Assembly: GCA_964415465.1 (NCBI GenBank) | Contig: CAYQAL010000006.1 | Location: 1 to 39,800 of the forward strand | Direction of reading: 5' to 3' | DNA length: 39,800 bases | From: JAGOTP01 sp964415465 | GTDB taxonomy: Bacteria; Patescibacteriota; Patescibacteriia; 2-12-FULL-60-25 | Shown: positions 23,858 to 31,182 of the stretch, piece by piece | Layout: each line of letters opens with the position of its first letter | Numbering within the stretch: the stretch's first letter is position 1 | Notes under the pieces: model-generated | Database searches by the model: none | Told to the model about the DNA's origin: nothing | Seen by the model: only the letters and a program-made list of their open reading frames with translations | Position numbers and translations under genes: made by a program

Positions 23858-23956
23858 TTAAAAAGATGAGTAGGCAGCAAGGAGTGGCAGGATCAACAAG
23901 ACGATCATCGCAATGGCGACAACCTTCATCCAAAATTGCAAACGTTCGCGTTTCAT
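23858..23956 (-). CDS. Small membrane protein, 32 residues
   Basis: A short frame reads MKRERLQFWMKVVAIAMIVL and then LILPLLAAYSSF before TAA. Charged N-terminus, one hydrophobic helix (about 12-28) and no cysteine give an inside-N single-pass topology. It starts 21 bases after the lepA stop and ends 54 bases before the coiled-coil gene, so it sits inside a minus-strand run. No clear Shine-Dalgarno is seen. It could be a membrane tether for the next protein or simply a conserved small protein of unknown role. Support comes from composition and position only. Confidence 0.5.
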   Translation of the reverse strand: MKRERLQFWMKVVAIAMIVLLILPLLAAYSSF

Positions 23957-23977
23957 AGTGAGGTCAAGAATAAACGA

Positions 23978-25783
23978 TTAATTCCCCCGACGTAACACCT
24001 TAATGAACGTATCTGGTGGAATCTCAACTCCCCCTACACCCATCGACAACATACGTTCCTTTCCCTTCTTTTGCTTCTGGAGAAGCTTCGATTTACGCGA
24101 ATAGTCACCACCGGACATCTTGGCAAGCACGTCCTTGCGGAAGGGATTGATGCGGTCAGAGGCAAGGATCTTTGCTCCAATCACGGCCTGTAATTTAATC
24201 GCAAACTGCGCACGTGGCAGCTCTTCCTTCAGAGTCGCGATAATTTCTCGTCCACGGCGATCAGCTTCCGTTACGTGAAGCAAGGTGGCCAGCGCCTCAA
24301 CCGGCTCTTCAGCCACATGAATGTCTAAACGCACAATCTCGGAGGAACGGAAGTCCGAGAAATCATAGTTTAACGAGGCATACCCCGCCGTTGCACTCTT
24401 CAGTTTATCGTAAAAATCAACGATCACCGAAGCGAGCGGCATGGAGTAGTGTAGAATCGCTCGCTGTAAATCGAGATATTCTGTATTTTTGTACTCGCCA
24501 CGACGATCTTGAACTAACGCCATCACGTTTCCGATATATTCCTTTGGACAGACAATATCAACCGTCGCCCACGGCTCACGGGTTTCTTCAATACGCGACA
24601 CTTCTGGAAAATCACCCGGCGATTTCACGAACAGTTCATCACCATTTGTTAATTTCACCTCGTATCCTACAGATGGCGTCGTGATGACGATATCCATGTC
24701 AAACTCACGAATGAGACGTTGTTGCAAAATCTCTAAGTGCAGCATGCCGAGGAGTCCACAACGGAAACCGAAGCCAAGCGCGCTGGAATGCTCTGGATCA
24801 AAGGTCAATGCCGCATCGCTTAATTTGAGTTTCAAAATCGCATCACGGAGCTTTTCATATTCAGAGCCATCAGATGGAAAAACGCCAGCGTAGACCATCG
24901 GACGAACTTCACGATATCCAGGAAGCTGCTCGACGCTCGAATCGCCTGTGAGCGATACTGTGTCGCCCACACGAACCGCTTGAATATCCTTCAGACCCGT
25001 TACGAGATACCCAATCTCTCCTGTTTCGAGACGGCCAGATTTCGTGTGTTCCGGTTTTAGGTATCCTACTTCAAGTGCTTCGCCATTGGTCGCGGTCGCC
25101 AAGAAGCGAACTTTGCTCCGCTCTTGCAAGAAGCCATCCATACACCGAATGTACGCGATCACACCCTGGTAGTCATCGTACTTCGAATCAAAAATAATCG
25201 CGCGGCCTTGCGCGGCTGGATCGCCTTTTGGTGGTGGTACATCACGGACAATTCGTTCGAGAATTTCTGGCACACCTTCGCCTGTTTTTCCTGAAGCACA
25301 CAAAATTTCTTCACGCGTGCAACCAATCAGCTGCATCAGTTCATTTCCACGACGTTCAACATCCGAGTTCGGCAAATCGACTTTGTTCAAGACAGGAATG
25401 ATCGTGAGATTTTGGTCGATGGCCAAGTAGAGGTTGGCGATCGTTTGCGCCTGCACCCCTTGCGTCGAGTCAACTAAGAGAATCGCCCCTTCAACAGCCG
25501 CGAGCGAACGAGATACTTCGTAGGTGAAGTCTACGTGACCAGGCGTATCGATCAAGTTGAGTTCATATTCAACCCCGTCTTTCGCCGTGTACTTCATGCG
25601 GGCTGGCTGCAGCTTGATCGTAATTCCACGCTCACGTTCGAGCTCCATGGTATCGAGCAGCTGCTCCTTCATGCGGCGTTTTTCCACCGTGCCGGTCAAT
25701 TCCAACAACCGATCGGCCAGGGTCGATTTCCCGTGGTCGATGTGGGCAATGATACAGAAATTCCGGATGCGCGATTGGTCCAT
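23978..25783 (-). CDS. lepA: Elongation factor 4 (LepA)
   Basis: A ribosome-associated translational GTPase that acts on stalled or misassembled ribosomes. The start is ATG 25783 (MDQSRIRNFCIIAHIDHGKST); the 57 residues upstream in frame have no homology features. It has 601 residues, the normal length. Motifs: AHIDHGKST (G1), ERGITIKLQ (G2), DTPGHVDFTYE (G3), NKVDLP (G4) and CASGKTGEG (G5). LepA-specific parts include PGYREVRPMVYAGVFPSDGSEYEKLRDA and the C-terminal SGGDYSRKSKLLQKQKKGKERM. The region upstream is shared with the divergent orphan gene at 25953. Confidence 0.98.
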   Translation of the reverse strand: MDQSRIRNFCIIAHIDHGKSTLADRLLELTGTVEKRRMKEQLLDTMELERERGITIKLQPARMKYTAKDGVEYELNLIDTPGHVDFTYEVSRSLAAVEGAILLVDSTQGVQAQTIANLYLAIDQNLTIIPVLNKVDLPNSDVERRGNELMQLIGCTREEILCASGKTGEGVPEILERIVRDVPPPKGDPAAQGRAIIFDSKYDDYQGVIAYIRCMDGFLQERSKVRFLATATNGEALEVGYLKPEHTKSGRLETGEIGYLVTGLKDIQAVRVGDTVSLTGDSSVEQLPGYREVRPMVYAGVFPSDGSEYEKLRDAILKLKLSDAALTFDPEHSSALGFGFRCGLLGMLHLEILQQRLIREFDMDIVITTPSVGYEVKLTNGDELFVKSPGDFPEVSRIEETREPWATVDIVCPKEYIGNVMALVQDRRGEYKNTEYLDLQRAILHYSMPLASVIVDFYDKLKSATAGYASLNYDFSDFRSSEIVRLDIHVAEEPVEALATLLHVTEADRRGREIIATLKEELPRAQFAIKLQAVIGAKILASDRINPFRKDVLAKMSGGDYSRKSKLLQKQKKGKERMLSMGVGGVEIPPDTFIKVLRRGN

Positions 25784-25952
25784 GTAATTGGCAAGATAGT
25801 GCCGGATTTTCGCTAAAGAGACAAGCAGAAGCACGCTGGGCAGTCTTGACAGACTAGTACTCCAATTGAAACGATTTCCGAATGTGCCGATGTTTCTCAA
25901 CCGGAAGAGAACATTTTGGCACACCACACCCCTGAAAGAGCTGGAGGAACCC

Positions 25953-26339
25953 ATGAACCGGTTGGTACTGCCCGATGTTCGGTTCTACCCGTTGGAACCG
26001 AGAGAATTCTGCCGGCTGCCCGGCAATGCCCGAAACATCCGCCTTCCGCTTGGCCCGCTCGGAGTCGTCGATACCCGTGAGGCCCGGGTCGTCGCAGAGA
26101 TGTTCCTCGACCTGACGCGACACTGCGGTCTCTGGACCGCGATCCTGGAGGACGCGCTGACGACGCGTGTCATGTCGGGCAGAGGTGTACGAGGCGTACT
26201 CGTGGGAATCGAACAGCTCGTCGAACACGGCTACCTCGTGAAGCGACAGCCGGTCGATGCTCCTCAGGAGAACAACACCTACTGCTTCCCGACCGTCATC
26301 CTGGCTCAAACCGCCATGAGCGTACGGGTCGGCTCGTAG
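25953..26339 (+). CDS. Orphan 128-residue protein, possible winged-helix fold
   Basis: I do not recognise it. The start MNRLVLPDVRFYP is chosen because GGAGG lies 5 bases before the ATG; the frame continues upstream to 25866 without a signal. About residues 50-105 are helical with a possible helix-turn-helix and wing (MFLDLTRHCGLWTAILEDAL, RGVRGVLVGIEQLVEHGYLVKRQ), the last resembling a winged-helix wing and suggesting nucleic-acid binding. No membrane helix is present and only three cysteines. The gene is G+C-rich, solitary, and ends in a structured hairpin. The competing minus-strand frame lacks protein-like composition. Confidence 0.65.
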   Translation: MNRLVLPDVRFYPLEPREFCRLPGNARNIRLPLGPLGVVDTREARVVAEMFLDLTRHCGLWTAILEDALTTRVMSGRGVRGVLVGIEQLVEHGYLVKRQPVDAPQENNTYCFPTVILAQTAMSVRVGS

Positions 26340-26343
26340 CTAC

Positions 26344-26407
26344 ACCCATCCCGCACCCGTCGGAGAGACGCCGTTCTGGCGACCTAGCGGCACTTGCTGG
26401 GATGGGT
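26344..26407 (+). terminator. Branched stem-loop ending the 25953 cassette
   Basis: ACCCATCCC (26344-26352) pairs perfectly with GGGATGGGT (26399-26407), and GCA/TGC extends the stem past a bulged T. The 40-base interior contains CGCC-gttct-GGCG. It is followed by CTTTCC, only a weak U-tract. It begins 4 bases after the stop. It is larger than an ordinary terminator and could be a structured RNA. Confidence 0.6.
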
Positions 26408-26459
26408 CTTTCCGTCATAGATCTGACTTCAACACGTAGTACTCCTTGGGAGTGTATGC

Positions 26460-26825
26460 ATGGGAATGTTGATTGGCCTTCTGAAAAAGGTGCTCGGTGA
26501 GTTGATGAAACAGTCTGACGACCGTCTCGGTAGGGAAGCCCTGGAACTCGCAGGGATCATCATTCGTCGTCTGCCCCTCTCTGGGGCGGATCTCGTCGCT
26601 TACCTCCTGCGCACTATTCGGCGCGAAGGAACGCGACGGCGCGAAGATCTGCTCAGCGGCATCATCGACCTCAGCGAGCAGACGGACACTGCGATCATGC
26701 TCGCCGCCGAGACGATCTGCGAAGGAATCGTTCGTGGACAACGCAACGAGCTGGAACTCCTCGAGAAGATCATCGGCGTCTACCTGCATCTGAACAGCCA
26801 GTTCGTCGCTTCACACCGACGGTAA
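26460..26825 (+). CDS. Orphan 121-residue helical protein
   Basis: I do not recognise it. The sequence is almost entirely amphipathic helix (GMLIGLLKKVLGELMKQS, REALELAGIIIRRLPLSGADLVAYLLRTIRREG, ETICEGIVRGQRNELELLEKIIGVYLHL), with one cysteine and no membrane segment. A small helical bundle or adaptor, perhaps dimeric, is plausible. GGGAG lies 7 bases before the ATG but is itself within an ACTCC-ttg-GGAGT hairpin. The gene follows the 25953 cassette on the same strand with that cassette's hairpin between them. A minus-strand frame of similar length overlaps it but has no upstream signals and a less protein-like composition. Confidence 0.62.
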   Translation: MGMLIGLLKKVLGELMKQSDDRLGREALELAGIIIRRLPLSGADLVAYLLRTIRREGTRRREDLLSGIIDLSEQTDTAIMLAAETICEGIVRGQRNELELLEKIIGVYLHLNSQFVASHRR

Positions 26826-26840
26826 CTCCTCCCTTCTTCC

Positions 26841-26869
26841 CGGTCGTAGCTCTGGAGGAAGCTCGACCG
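26841..26869 (+). terminator. GC-rich bulged hairpin ending the 26460 cassette
   Basis: CGGTCG-(t)-AGCT (26841-26851) pairs with AGCTCGACCG (26860-26869), ten pairs with one bulged T. It lies 15 bases after the stop, directly before the U-tract terminator at 26873-26908. That makes it redundant as a terminator; GC-rich bulged stems like it follow other orphan genes in the window. Confidence 0.6.
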
Positions 26870-26872
26870 AAC

Positions 26873-26908
26873 AAAAAAGCCACCTAGGTTGTCTTAGGTG
26901 GCTTTTTT
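26873..26908. terminator. Bidirectional Rho-independent terminator
   Basis: AAAAAAGCCACCTA (26873-26886) and TAGGTGGCTTTTTT (26895-26908) form a perfect 14-bp stem with an 8-base loop and A/T flanks on both sides. It serves the plus-strand orphan gene and the convergent secreted coiled-coil gene. Confidence 0.93.
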
Positions 26909-26922
26909 GTAGCGAAGATTCG

Positions 26923-27684
26923 CTATTTTACATTCATCGCCGCTTTGAGCACTTCGCGAGCTGTTTTCACAGCTGCTTCGTAGACCTGTTTTGCCTGGGT
27001 CTCGGCGTTTTTGCGAGCCGTACGCGGTGTTTCCATTGAATTTTTGAACTGCGTCTCAGCTGATTTTACAGCTACTTTGTAGGTGTCGTTGGCATTTTTT
27101 ACAGCGGCGCGGAAGTCCTTGTTCGCTTGTTCACGCTGTTCATTCGTACCCGTACAACGCTGTTTCCAAACGTTGAAGGCTGATTCAATCGTCGACTTGC
27201 GAGCTGCATTCGCGGCATCAACCGCTGTGCGACGAACGCTTAAGGCGTTGGTCTGAGCTGTTCGATAGGCTTGGGTTGCGCTATCAATTGATGCTTGTCG
27301 AGTTTTCGTCGCGGCATCAACAGCGGCGCGATACGTGGCGACCGCTTGCTTTTGAGCATCTGTAAGATGTTTCTTTTGGAGTTTTAGATCCTGTTCGGCG
27401 CGGGTTTTTTCACGTCGCGCGTCTTGGATTGCACGATGTTTGGCGAATCTTGCATCCTGCTCGGCACGAGTATGCTGAATGCGCATGGATTGCTCTTCGC
27501 GATCATTCGATAAACGTAGCATCCGTTCCGCAGAGCGATGTTCCAAATTCAAACGCTGCTCTTCTGAACGAGCATTACAGGCCACAACGTTTCGCGTTGA
27601 AGAAGATTCAGCAGCAAAGGTCGCAAGCGGCGCGCTCGCCACGACTGACACAATAACAAAGGAAGAAAGAAGATGTTTAAGCAT
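26923..27684 (-). CDS. Exported coiled-coil protein
   Basis: A 253-residue protein with a Sec signal peptide (LKHLLSSFVIVSVVASAPLATFA, cleavage near 24). The mature part is almost wholly helical and charged, rich in Ala, Arg, Glu, Gln and Thr. It has irregular repeats of about 11-15 residues such as RAEQDARF, HRAIQDARR and TRAEQDLKL, followed by repeats with VDAATKTRQASID. Two cysteines (NVVACNA and KQRCTGT) could form a disulfide. No enzymatic motif is visible. It is probably a periplasmic or surface fibre or spacer; function unknown. It has its own promoter (27719-27747) overlapping the murJ stop, and shares the bidirectional terminator downstream. Confidence 0.8.
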   Translation of the reverse strand: MLKHLLSSFVIVSVVASAPLATFAAESSSTRNVVACNARSEEQRLNLEHRSAERMLRLSNDREEQSMRIQHTRAEQDARFAKHRAIQDARREKTRAEQDLKLQKKHLTDAQKQAVATYRAAVDAATKTRQASIDSATQAYRTAQTNALSVRRTAVDAANAARKSTIESAFNVWKQRCTGTNEQREQANKDFRAAVKNANDTYKVAVKSAETQFKNSMETPRTARKNAETQAKQVYEAAVKTAREVLKAAMNVK

Positions 27685-27718
27685 AGAGTAGATGAAGAGA
27701 GAATATCCCTTCTTTTCT

Positions 27719-27747
27719 ATTGTACCGATACGTCCGGCCTTTGTTAC
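27719..27747 (-). promoter_or_regulatory. Candidate promoter of the exported coiled-coil gene
   Basis: On the minus strand GTAACA (plus 27742-27747, four of six consensus positions) and TACAAT (plus 27719-27724, five of six) are separated by 17 bases. This predicts a leader of roughly 28 bases before the ATG at 27684. The -35 overlaps the murJ stop codon. Confidence 0.6.
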
Positions 27748-29354
27748 ATCTTTGAAGAACCCTTTGAAATAAGCCTCTTTTTTAAGAGCTGTACTAATTC
27801 GGCCTCAGGCAACCCAAACTGAGCCGTAATCAAGAAGAACGCAACCCCTCCAAGCGCTCCCGCAAACGCTCCTTGAAGGAGGATCATCCAGCCGTGGGTC
27901 ATTGGATCAAGCCAGAAACCAATCGCATGACGTACAGCAAACGTTACAAAGGCCTGGATCCCTAATGCAAAAATCATCGTAACCACGAAACGCAGGAGCG
28001 ATCGCGACCAGATTCGATGCTTCATCCGACGCAAAAGTACAACTAAGAGCAAGACACTGTTCACGATCGAGCCGCCGACAATTGCCCACGCCAAGCCATG
28101 CACACCTGATGACCGATAGCTAAGCCATGCGATTAAAATGGTCACCACTTCGGACGCGCAGGCGATCAAGAATGGACGCCAGGCTTCTTGCAATGCATAA
28201 AACGCACGGGTGAGAAGTTGACTCAACGCCTGCGCCGGCAAGGCAAGCGTCAGGAGCGCAAAGACTTCGAGTGTCAGCTGTGTATCATTCCAATCAAATT
28301 GACCATCACCCAACACGACACGAACAATCTGCGCACGAAGAAGAATAAACAAGATGCACAATGGGAGAATAAAATACAAGATTCTGCGTGCCGCCTGATG
28401 AAGTGTTTGCTGAAAGACATCTTCCCGATTCGCCCCGATTGCTTGCGATAACGCCGGGAAGGCAGCGATCGCAAAGGACACTCCGATTAATCCCAAGGGA
28501 AAGCTTTGCAGGTTTCCTGCGAGGTTAAAAATAGACACCGACCCTTCTCCCAACGTCGAAGCAAAAAACAAAATGATCACAAGGTTCACCTGCGCTACGG
28601 CCAATCCAGCTGTGCGTGGCACCATGAGCTTCAACATCCGACGAATCGGTTCAGGCGAAAGACTCGGTAAAGAGAGATGAAACGAACCAATAGGACGTAC
28701 GGCCACGTACTGAACCAATCCATGCGCACACGCCCCCAAGACAACTCCCCAGGCCAAGCCAACCAGCCCCAACCAAGGCGTCAGCAATACGATCCCTAGA
28801 ATGATTCCGACGTTGTAAAAAATCGGTGCGAAGGCAAACGCAAAGAACCGCTTCGTCGATTGCAGTACGCCCCCCATGATCGCCGAAATACCCAAGAAGA
28901 GCGGCGACAAGAACATGATGCGCGTGAGCGTGGCGGTGAGTGCTTGCTTCTCCGGACCAAAACCTGGAGCAAGCCACGGAACGATTGTTGGCGCTGCGAT
29001 CATCCCAACTGCACAGGCCACGATCAGCGCCGTGCCAATGACCGACAACGCCTGACCCGTGAAACGCAAGGCTTCTTGAAGCGTTTTTCGCTCACGAATT
29101 TCCGTAAACAATGGAATAAAGCCCGCGCTCAACGCACCGAGAATTAATAAATTATAGAGCAGGTCTGGCAAGCGAAACGCGGCATAGTACGCGTCTAACT
29201 CGAGTCCGGCACCAAAGTTCGTTGCGAGCAACCGATCACGAACAACGCCCAATAAGCGCGAGGCGAACGACGCAATACTCACGATCGCCGCCGCGGCTGC
29301 GACGCCTTCGGTTTCACCGTTCCAGAGACGGCGCAAAAAAGACAGAACAGACAT
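27744..29354 (-). CDS. murJ: Lipid II flippase MurJ
   Basis: Moves lipid-linked peptidoglycan precursor (lipid II) across the cytoplasmic membrane. It has 536 residues with about 14 hydrophobic segments, matching MurJ of the MOP superfamily. Signature stretches are SIASFASRLLGVVRDRLLATNFGAGLELDAYYAAFRLPDLLYNLLI near the N-terminus (in pieces), LGALSAGFIPLFTE, and LPLCILFILLRAQIVRVVLGDGQFDW. The Arg residues of the first helices and the acidic residue in LELDAYYAAF are retained. It begins 2 bases after the Rieske gene. It implies the cell makes or at least exports peptidoglycan precursors. Confidence 0.95.
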   Translation of the reverse strand: MSVLSFLRRLWNGETEGVAAAAAIVSIASFASRLLGVVRDRLLATNFGAGLELDAYYAAFRLPDLLYNLLILGALSAGFIPLFTEIRERKTLQEALRFTGQALSVIGTALIVACAVGMIAAPTIVPWLAPGFGPEKQALTATLTRIMFLSPLFLGISAIMGGVLQSTKRFFAFAFAPIFYNVGIILGIVLLTPWLGLVGLAWGVVLGACAHGLVQYVAVRPIGSFHLSLPSLSPEPIRRMLKLMVPRTAGLAVAQVNLVIILFFASTLGEGSVSIFNLAGNLQSFPLGLIGVSFAIAAFPALSQAIGANREDVFQQTLHQAARRILYFILPLCILFILLRAQIVRVVLGDGQFDWNDTQLTLEVFALLTLALPAQALSQLLTRAFYALQEAWRPFLIACASEVVTILIAWLSYRSSGVHGLAWAIVGGSIVNSVLLLVVLLRRMKHRIWSRSLLRFVVTMIFALGIQAFVTFAVRHAIGFWLDPMTHGWMILLQGAFAGALGGVAFFLITAQFGLPEAELVQLLKKRLISKGSSKM

Positions 29355-29356
29355 GA

Positions 29357-29701
29357 TCAGAAGCCAAATTCATCATCCGCTGTCCGGAAGAAGCAGTAAT
29401 AGGCATTCCCCTCTACCACGAGATCAATCGGAGCAAGACGCGTGCCCTGCGGCGCCTCGCCCTCGATCGCCGCGCCCGTGCAAGGCGAAAACTCCGCCTC
29501 GTGCCAACGACAACGCAACACCAACTCCCCACTCTTGTCTTTGAGCTCAACCGGGCCGCCCATATGCGTACAACGATTCATGTATGCTTTGAGCACACCC
29601 TGATCATTGAACACAATCGCATTATGCGGACCAAACCGAAAACTCTTCGTTCGGCCAACCGCCACCTCTCCTTCTGTTGCAACCAGAATTTTGCGCTCCA
29701 T
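29357..29701 (-). CDS. Rieske-type [2Fe-2S] ferredoxin
   Basis: A 114-residue soluble Rieske protein. The cluster ligands are C44-x-H46 (NRCTHMGGP) and C64-x2-H67 (LRCRWHEAEF), 17 residues apart, with the typical GEAPQGTRLAPIDLVVEG strand afterwards. It has no signal peptide or membrane helix, so it resembles the ferredoxin components of dioxygenase systems or NirD-like proteins rather than cytochrome bc subunits. No oxygenase, reductase or cytochrome partner is adjacent. Its place between a glycosyltransferase and murJ suggests a lipid- or sugar-related electron-transfer step, but that is only context. Confidence 0.9.
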   Translation of the reverse strand: MERKILVATEGEVAVGRTKSFRFGPHNAIVFNDQGVLKAYMNRCTHMGGPVELKDKSGELVLRCRWHEAEFSPCTGAAIEGEAPQGTRLAPIDLVVEGNAYYCFFRTADDEFGF

Positions 29702-29711
29702 AACAACGAGA

Positions 29712-30470
29712 TTACACTGTATCTTTTTTCTTCAGAAACCGTCGCGCACGTGTCTCGGCCTGGTCTTGGAAGTTTCCGAATTCGTAGGTGAACGGAATCG
29801 AACGGAACGGACCACGCACCAAAATCGACGCCTCGCTCCAGACGATCTTGGCCGCCGTTCGAACCATCCCTTCTTTTCGATAGCGACGTGGGGAAATGGC
29901 AATCTTATGACTCTTCAAAATACCGGCGTTGTAGCCTGCTTTATCAGCGCGACGAGCGTAATCATGGTCTTCCGCAAAGACAACGGATTCATCAAATCCA
30001 CCCAGTGCTTCATGAACCGTTCGCTTCGCTACCATACACGACCCTACCGCATGTGGCAGAACCGGTTGAACGGCAAAGGTATACTTGTTATAGGCCTCGT
30101 GGAATACATGGTCGAGCAACGTGCCATCTTGCACACGGAGTGCACAGGTTGCAACGTCCAAGCCCCGCGCCGTGAATTCGAGGATCGTATCCTGCAAAAA
30201 ACAGGGATGACGAAGAATCACGTCCGCATCAAAAAAGAAAATGATCTCACCCTGAGCGACCGCCGCTCCTCGATTGCGTCCTGGGCCCGGCATACCTCCA
30301 TCAACAACTTTTGCTCCTGCCTGAAGAGCGATCTCTCGCGTTCGATCGGTTGAGTGGGCGTCTGCGACAATAATCTCGAAATCCTGAAAGGTTTGGCCAC
30401 GCAAAGACGCGAGTAGGATCGGGAGATAGGCCTCTTCGTTCTTTGTTGGCACTACGATACTCACGCGCAT
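29712..30470 (-). CDS. Family 2 glycosyltransferase
   Basis: A GT-A fold glycosyltransferase of 252 residues with the start at MRVSIVVPTKNEE (30470). Motifs are SIVVPTKNEEAYLPILLASL at the N-terminus, VADAHSTDRTREIA, GPGRNRGAAVAQGEIIFFFDADV with D81-A-D83 binding the metal and nucleotide sugar, and GGFDESVVFAEDHDYARRA as the acceptor-side acidic motif. There is no strong transmembrane helix except perhaps near the C-terminus, so it is probably cytoplasmic or peripheral. The sugar cannot be predicted. It heads the GT-Rieske-murJ run with 10 bases to the Rieske gene and contributes to envelope polysaccharide or glycolipid synthesis. Confidence 0.92.
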   Translation of the reverse strand: MRVSIVVPTKNEEAYLPILLASLRGQTFQDFEIIVADAHSTDRTREIALQAGAKVVDGGMPGPGRNRGAAVAQGEIIFFFDADVILRHPCFLQDTILEFTARGLDVATCALRVQDGTLLDHVFHEAYNKYTFAVQPVLPHAVGSCMVAKRTVHEALGGFDESVVFAEDHDYARRADKAGYNAGILKSHKIAISPRRYRKEGMVRTAAKIVWSEASILVRGPFRSIPFTYEFGNFQDQAETRARRFLKKKDTV

Positions 30471-30559
30471 GCCCTCTAGCCTAGCAGACCTCAGGGGCTT
30501 TCGCGAGGTGGAAGACGATCCTAAAGGCTCATTTTGGCTTAAATAAGCGCTTGGGATCG

Positions 30560-30609
30560 AGGGGGCCGCAAGAGGCGCGGCACCCCTGTCCAACCCGCAG
30601 GGGGCGGGT
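30560..30609 (-). terminator. Double GC-rich hairpin ending the lipoprotein cassette
   Basis: Two stems lie just past the lipoprotein stop on the minus strand: ACCCGC/GCGGGT (30593-30609, 5-base loop), then a ten-pair stem AGGGG-GCCGC / GCGGC-(a)-CCCCT with one bulge (30560-30587). Neither is followed by a U-tract. The design recalls the hairpins after the other orphan genes. Confidence 0.6.
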
Positions 30610-30626
30610 CTGGAGGCGAAGAACGG

Positions 30627-31085
30627 TCAGGGCTGACCGAGACGGGTCGGGTCACCGATCCCAGGGGTCACCATCGGGACCCGCGAAGGGGCGGCCGGGA
30701 TCTCGATGTACACTCGCCAGCCGAGCGTTGGCGTCTCGCGGAACAGTGGAGTTTCGCGGACGCTTCCCGATTCGGTGAAGGTGTAGGCGGTGACACGTGC
30801 GAGTCCGGGGCCATGGACCTCGTAGCCCGTCCGCTGACCCATCGGCCCGACTTCGAGAAGGATCGGGTCAGTGCAGGCGCTTCCGTCATCGCGGCGGCGC
30901 AGCGGACTGCCCAGATAGTGGCCATCGATCACCTGGACCTGCAGGTCTGGCCATACCTCAGGATGGCTAGAGACGGCACAGAAGACGATGAACCGACCTC
31001 GCGGCGAAGCGGGGCGACGGTCGCACCCAACCAGGGAAAGAACCAGCACACTCACGGACAACCAAAAACGAGCAAGCACACCCAC
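30627..31085 (-). CDS. Orphan lipoprotein, 152 residues
   Basis: I do not recognise the family. The N-terminus is a lipoprotein signal: MGVLARFWLSVSVLVLSLVGC, with lipobox LVGC and C21 as the modified residue, so Lgt should act on it. The mature part is beta-rich, with RFIVFCAVSSH, LQVQVIDGHYLG, ILLEVGPM, TAYTFTESGS and GWRVYIEIP, and two further cysteines (FCAV, SACTD) that could pair. The start is a GTG at 31085 with AGGTGAG 2 bases upstream. The gene is G+C-rich, solitary and followed by double hairpins. Predicted to sit on the outer face of the membrane. A shorter plus-strand frame in the same region lacks a signal and is rejected. Confidence 0.72.
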   Translation of the reverse strand: MGVLARFWLSVSVLVLSLVGCDRRPASPRGRFIVFCAVSSHPEVWPDLQVQVIDGHYLGSPLRRRDDGSACTDPILLEVGPMGQRTGYEVHGPGLARVTAYTFTESGSVRETPLFRETPTLGWRVYIEIPAAPSRVPMVTPGIGDPTRLGQP

Positions 31086-31182
31086 GTCTCACCTACTTTC
31101 GCGACAACGCGTCGCACAAGACCACTCACCGATTGTGAGCCGGCGTAGTTTTCCACCAAGCACATCCCCTGTCAATAAAGTA

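Noticed and set aside
25784..25954. 57-residue N-terminal extension of LepA
   Set aside because: LepA starts at MDQSRIRNFCIIAHIDHGK in the known family pattern; the extension is intergenic sequence in frame.
25854..26309. 151-residue minus-strand frame opposite the 25953 gene
   Set aside because: Its composition is not protein-like (Asp/Arg/Gln runs without a hydrophobic core). The plus frame has a well-placed GGAGG.
26415..26789. 124-residue minus-strand frame opposite the 26460 gene
   Set aside because: It has no Shine-Dalgarno and an irregular composition, and it runs through the intergenic hairpin region. The plus-strand frame is regular and helical.
30813..31148. 111-residue plus-strand frame opposite the lipoprotein
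   Set aside because: It lacks a start signal; the minus frame has a clean lipobox and an AGGTGAG ribosome site.
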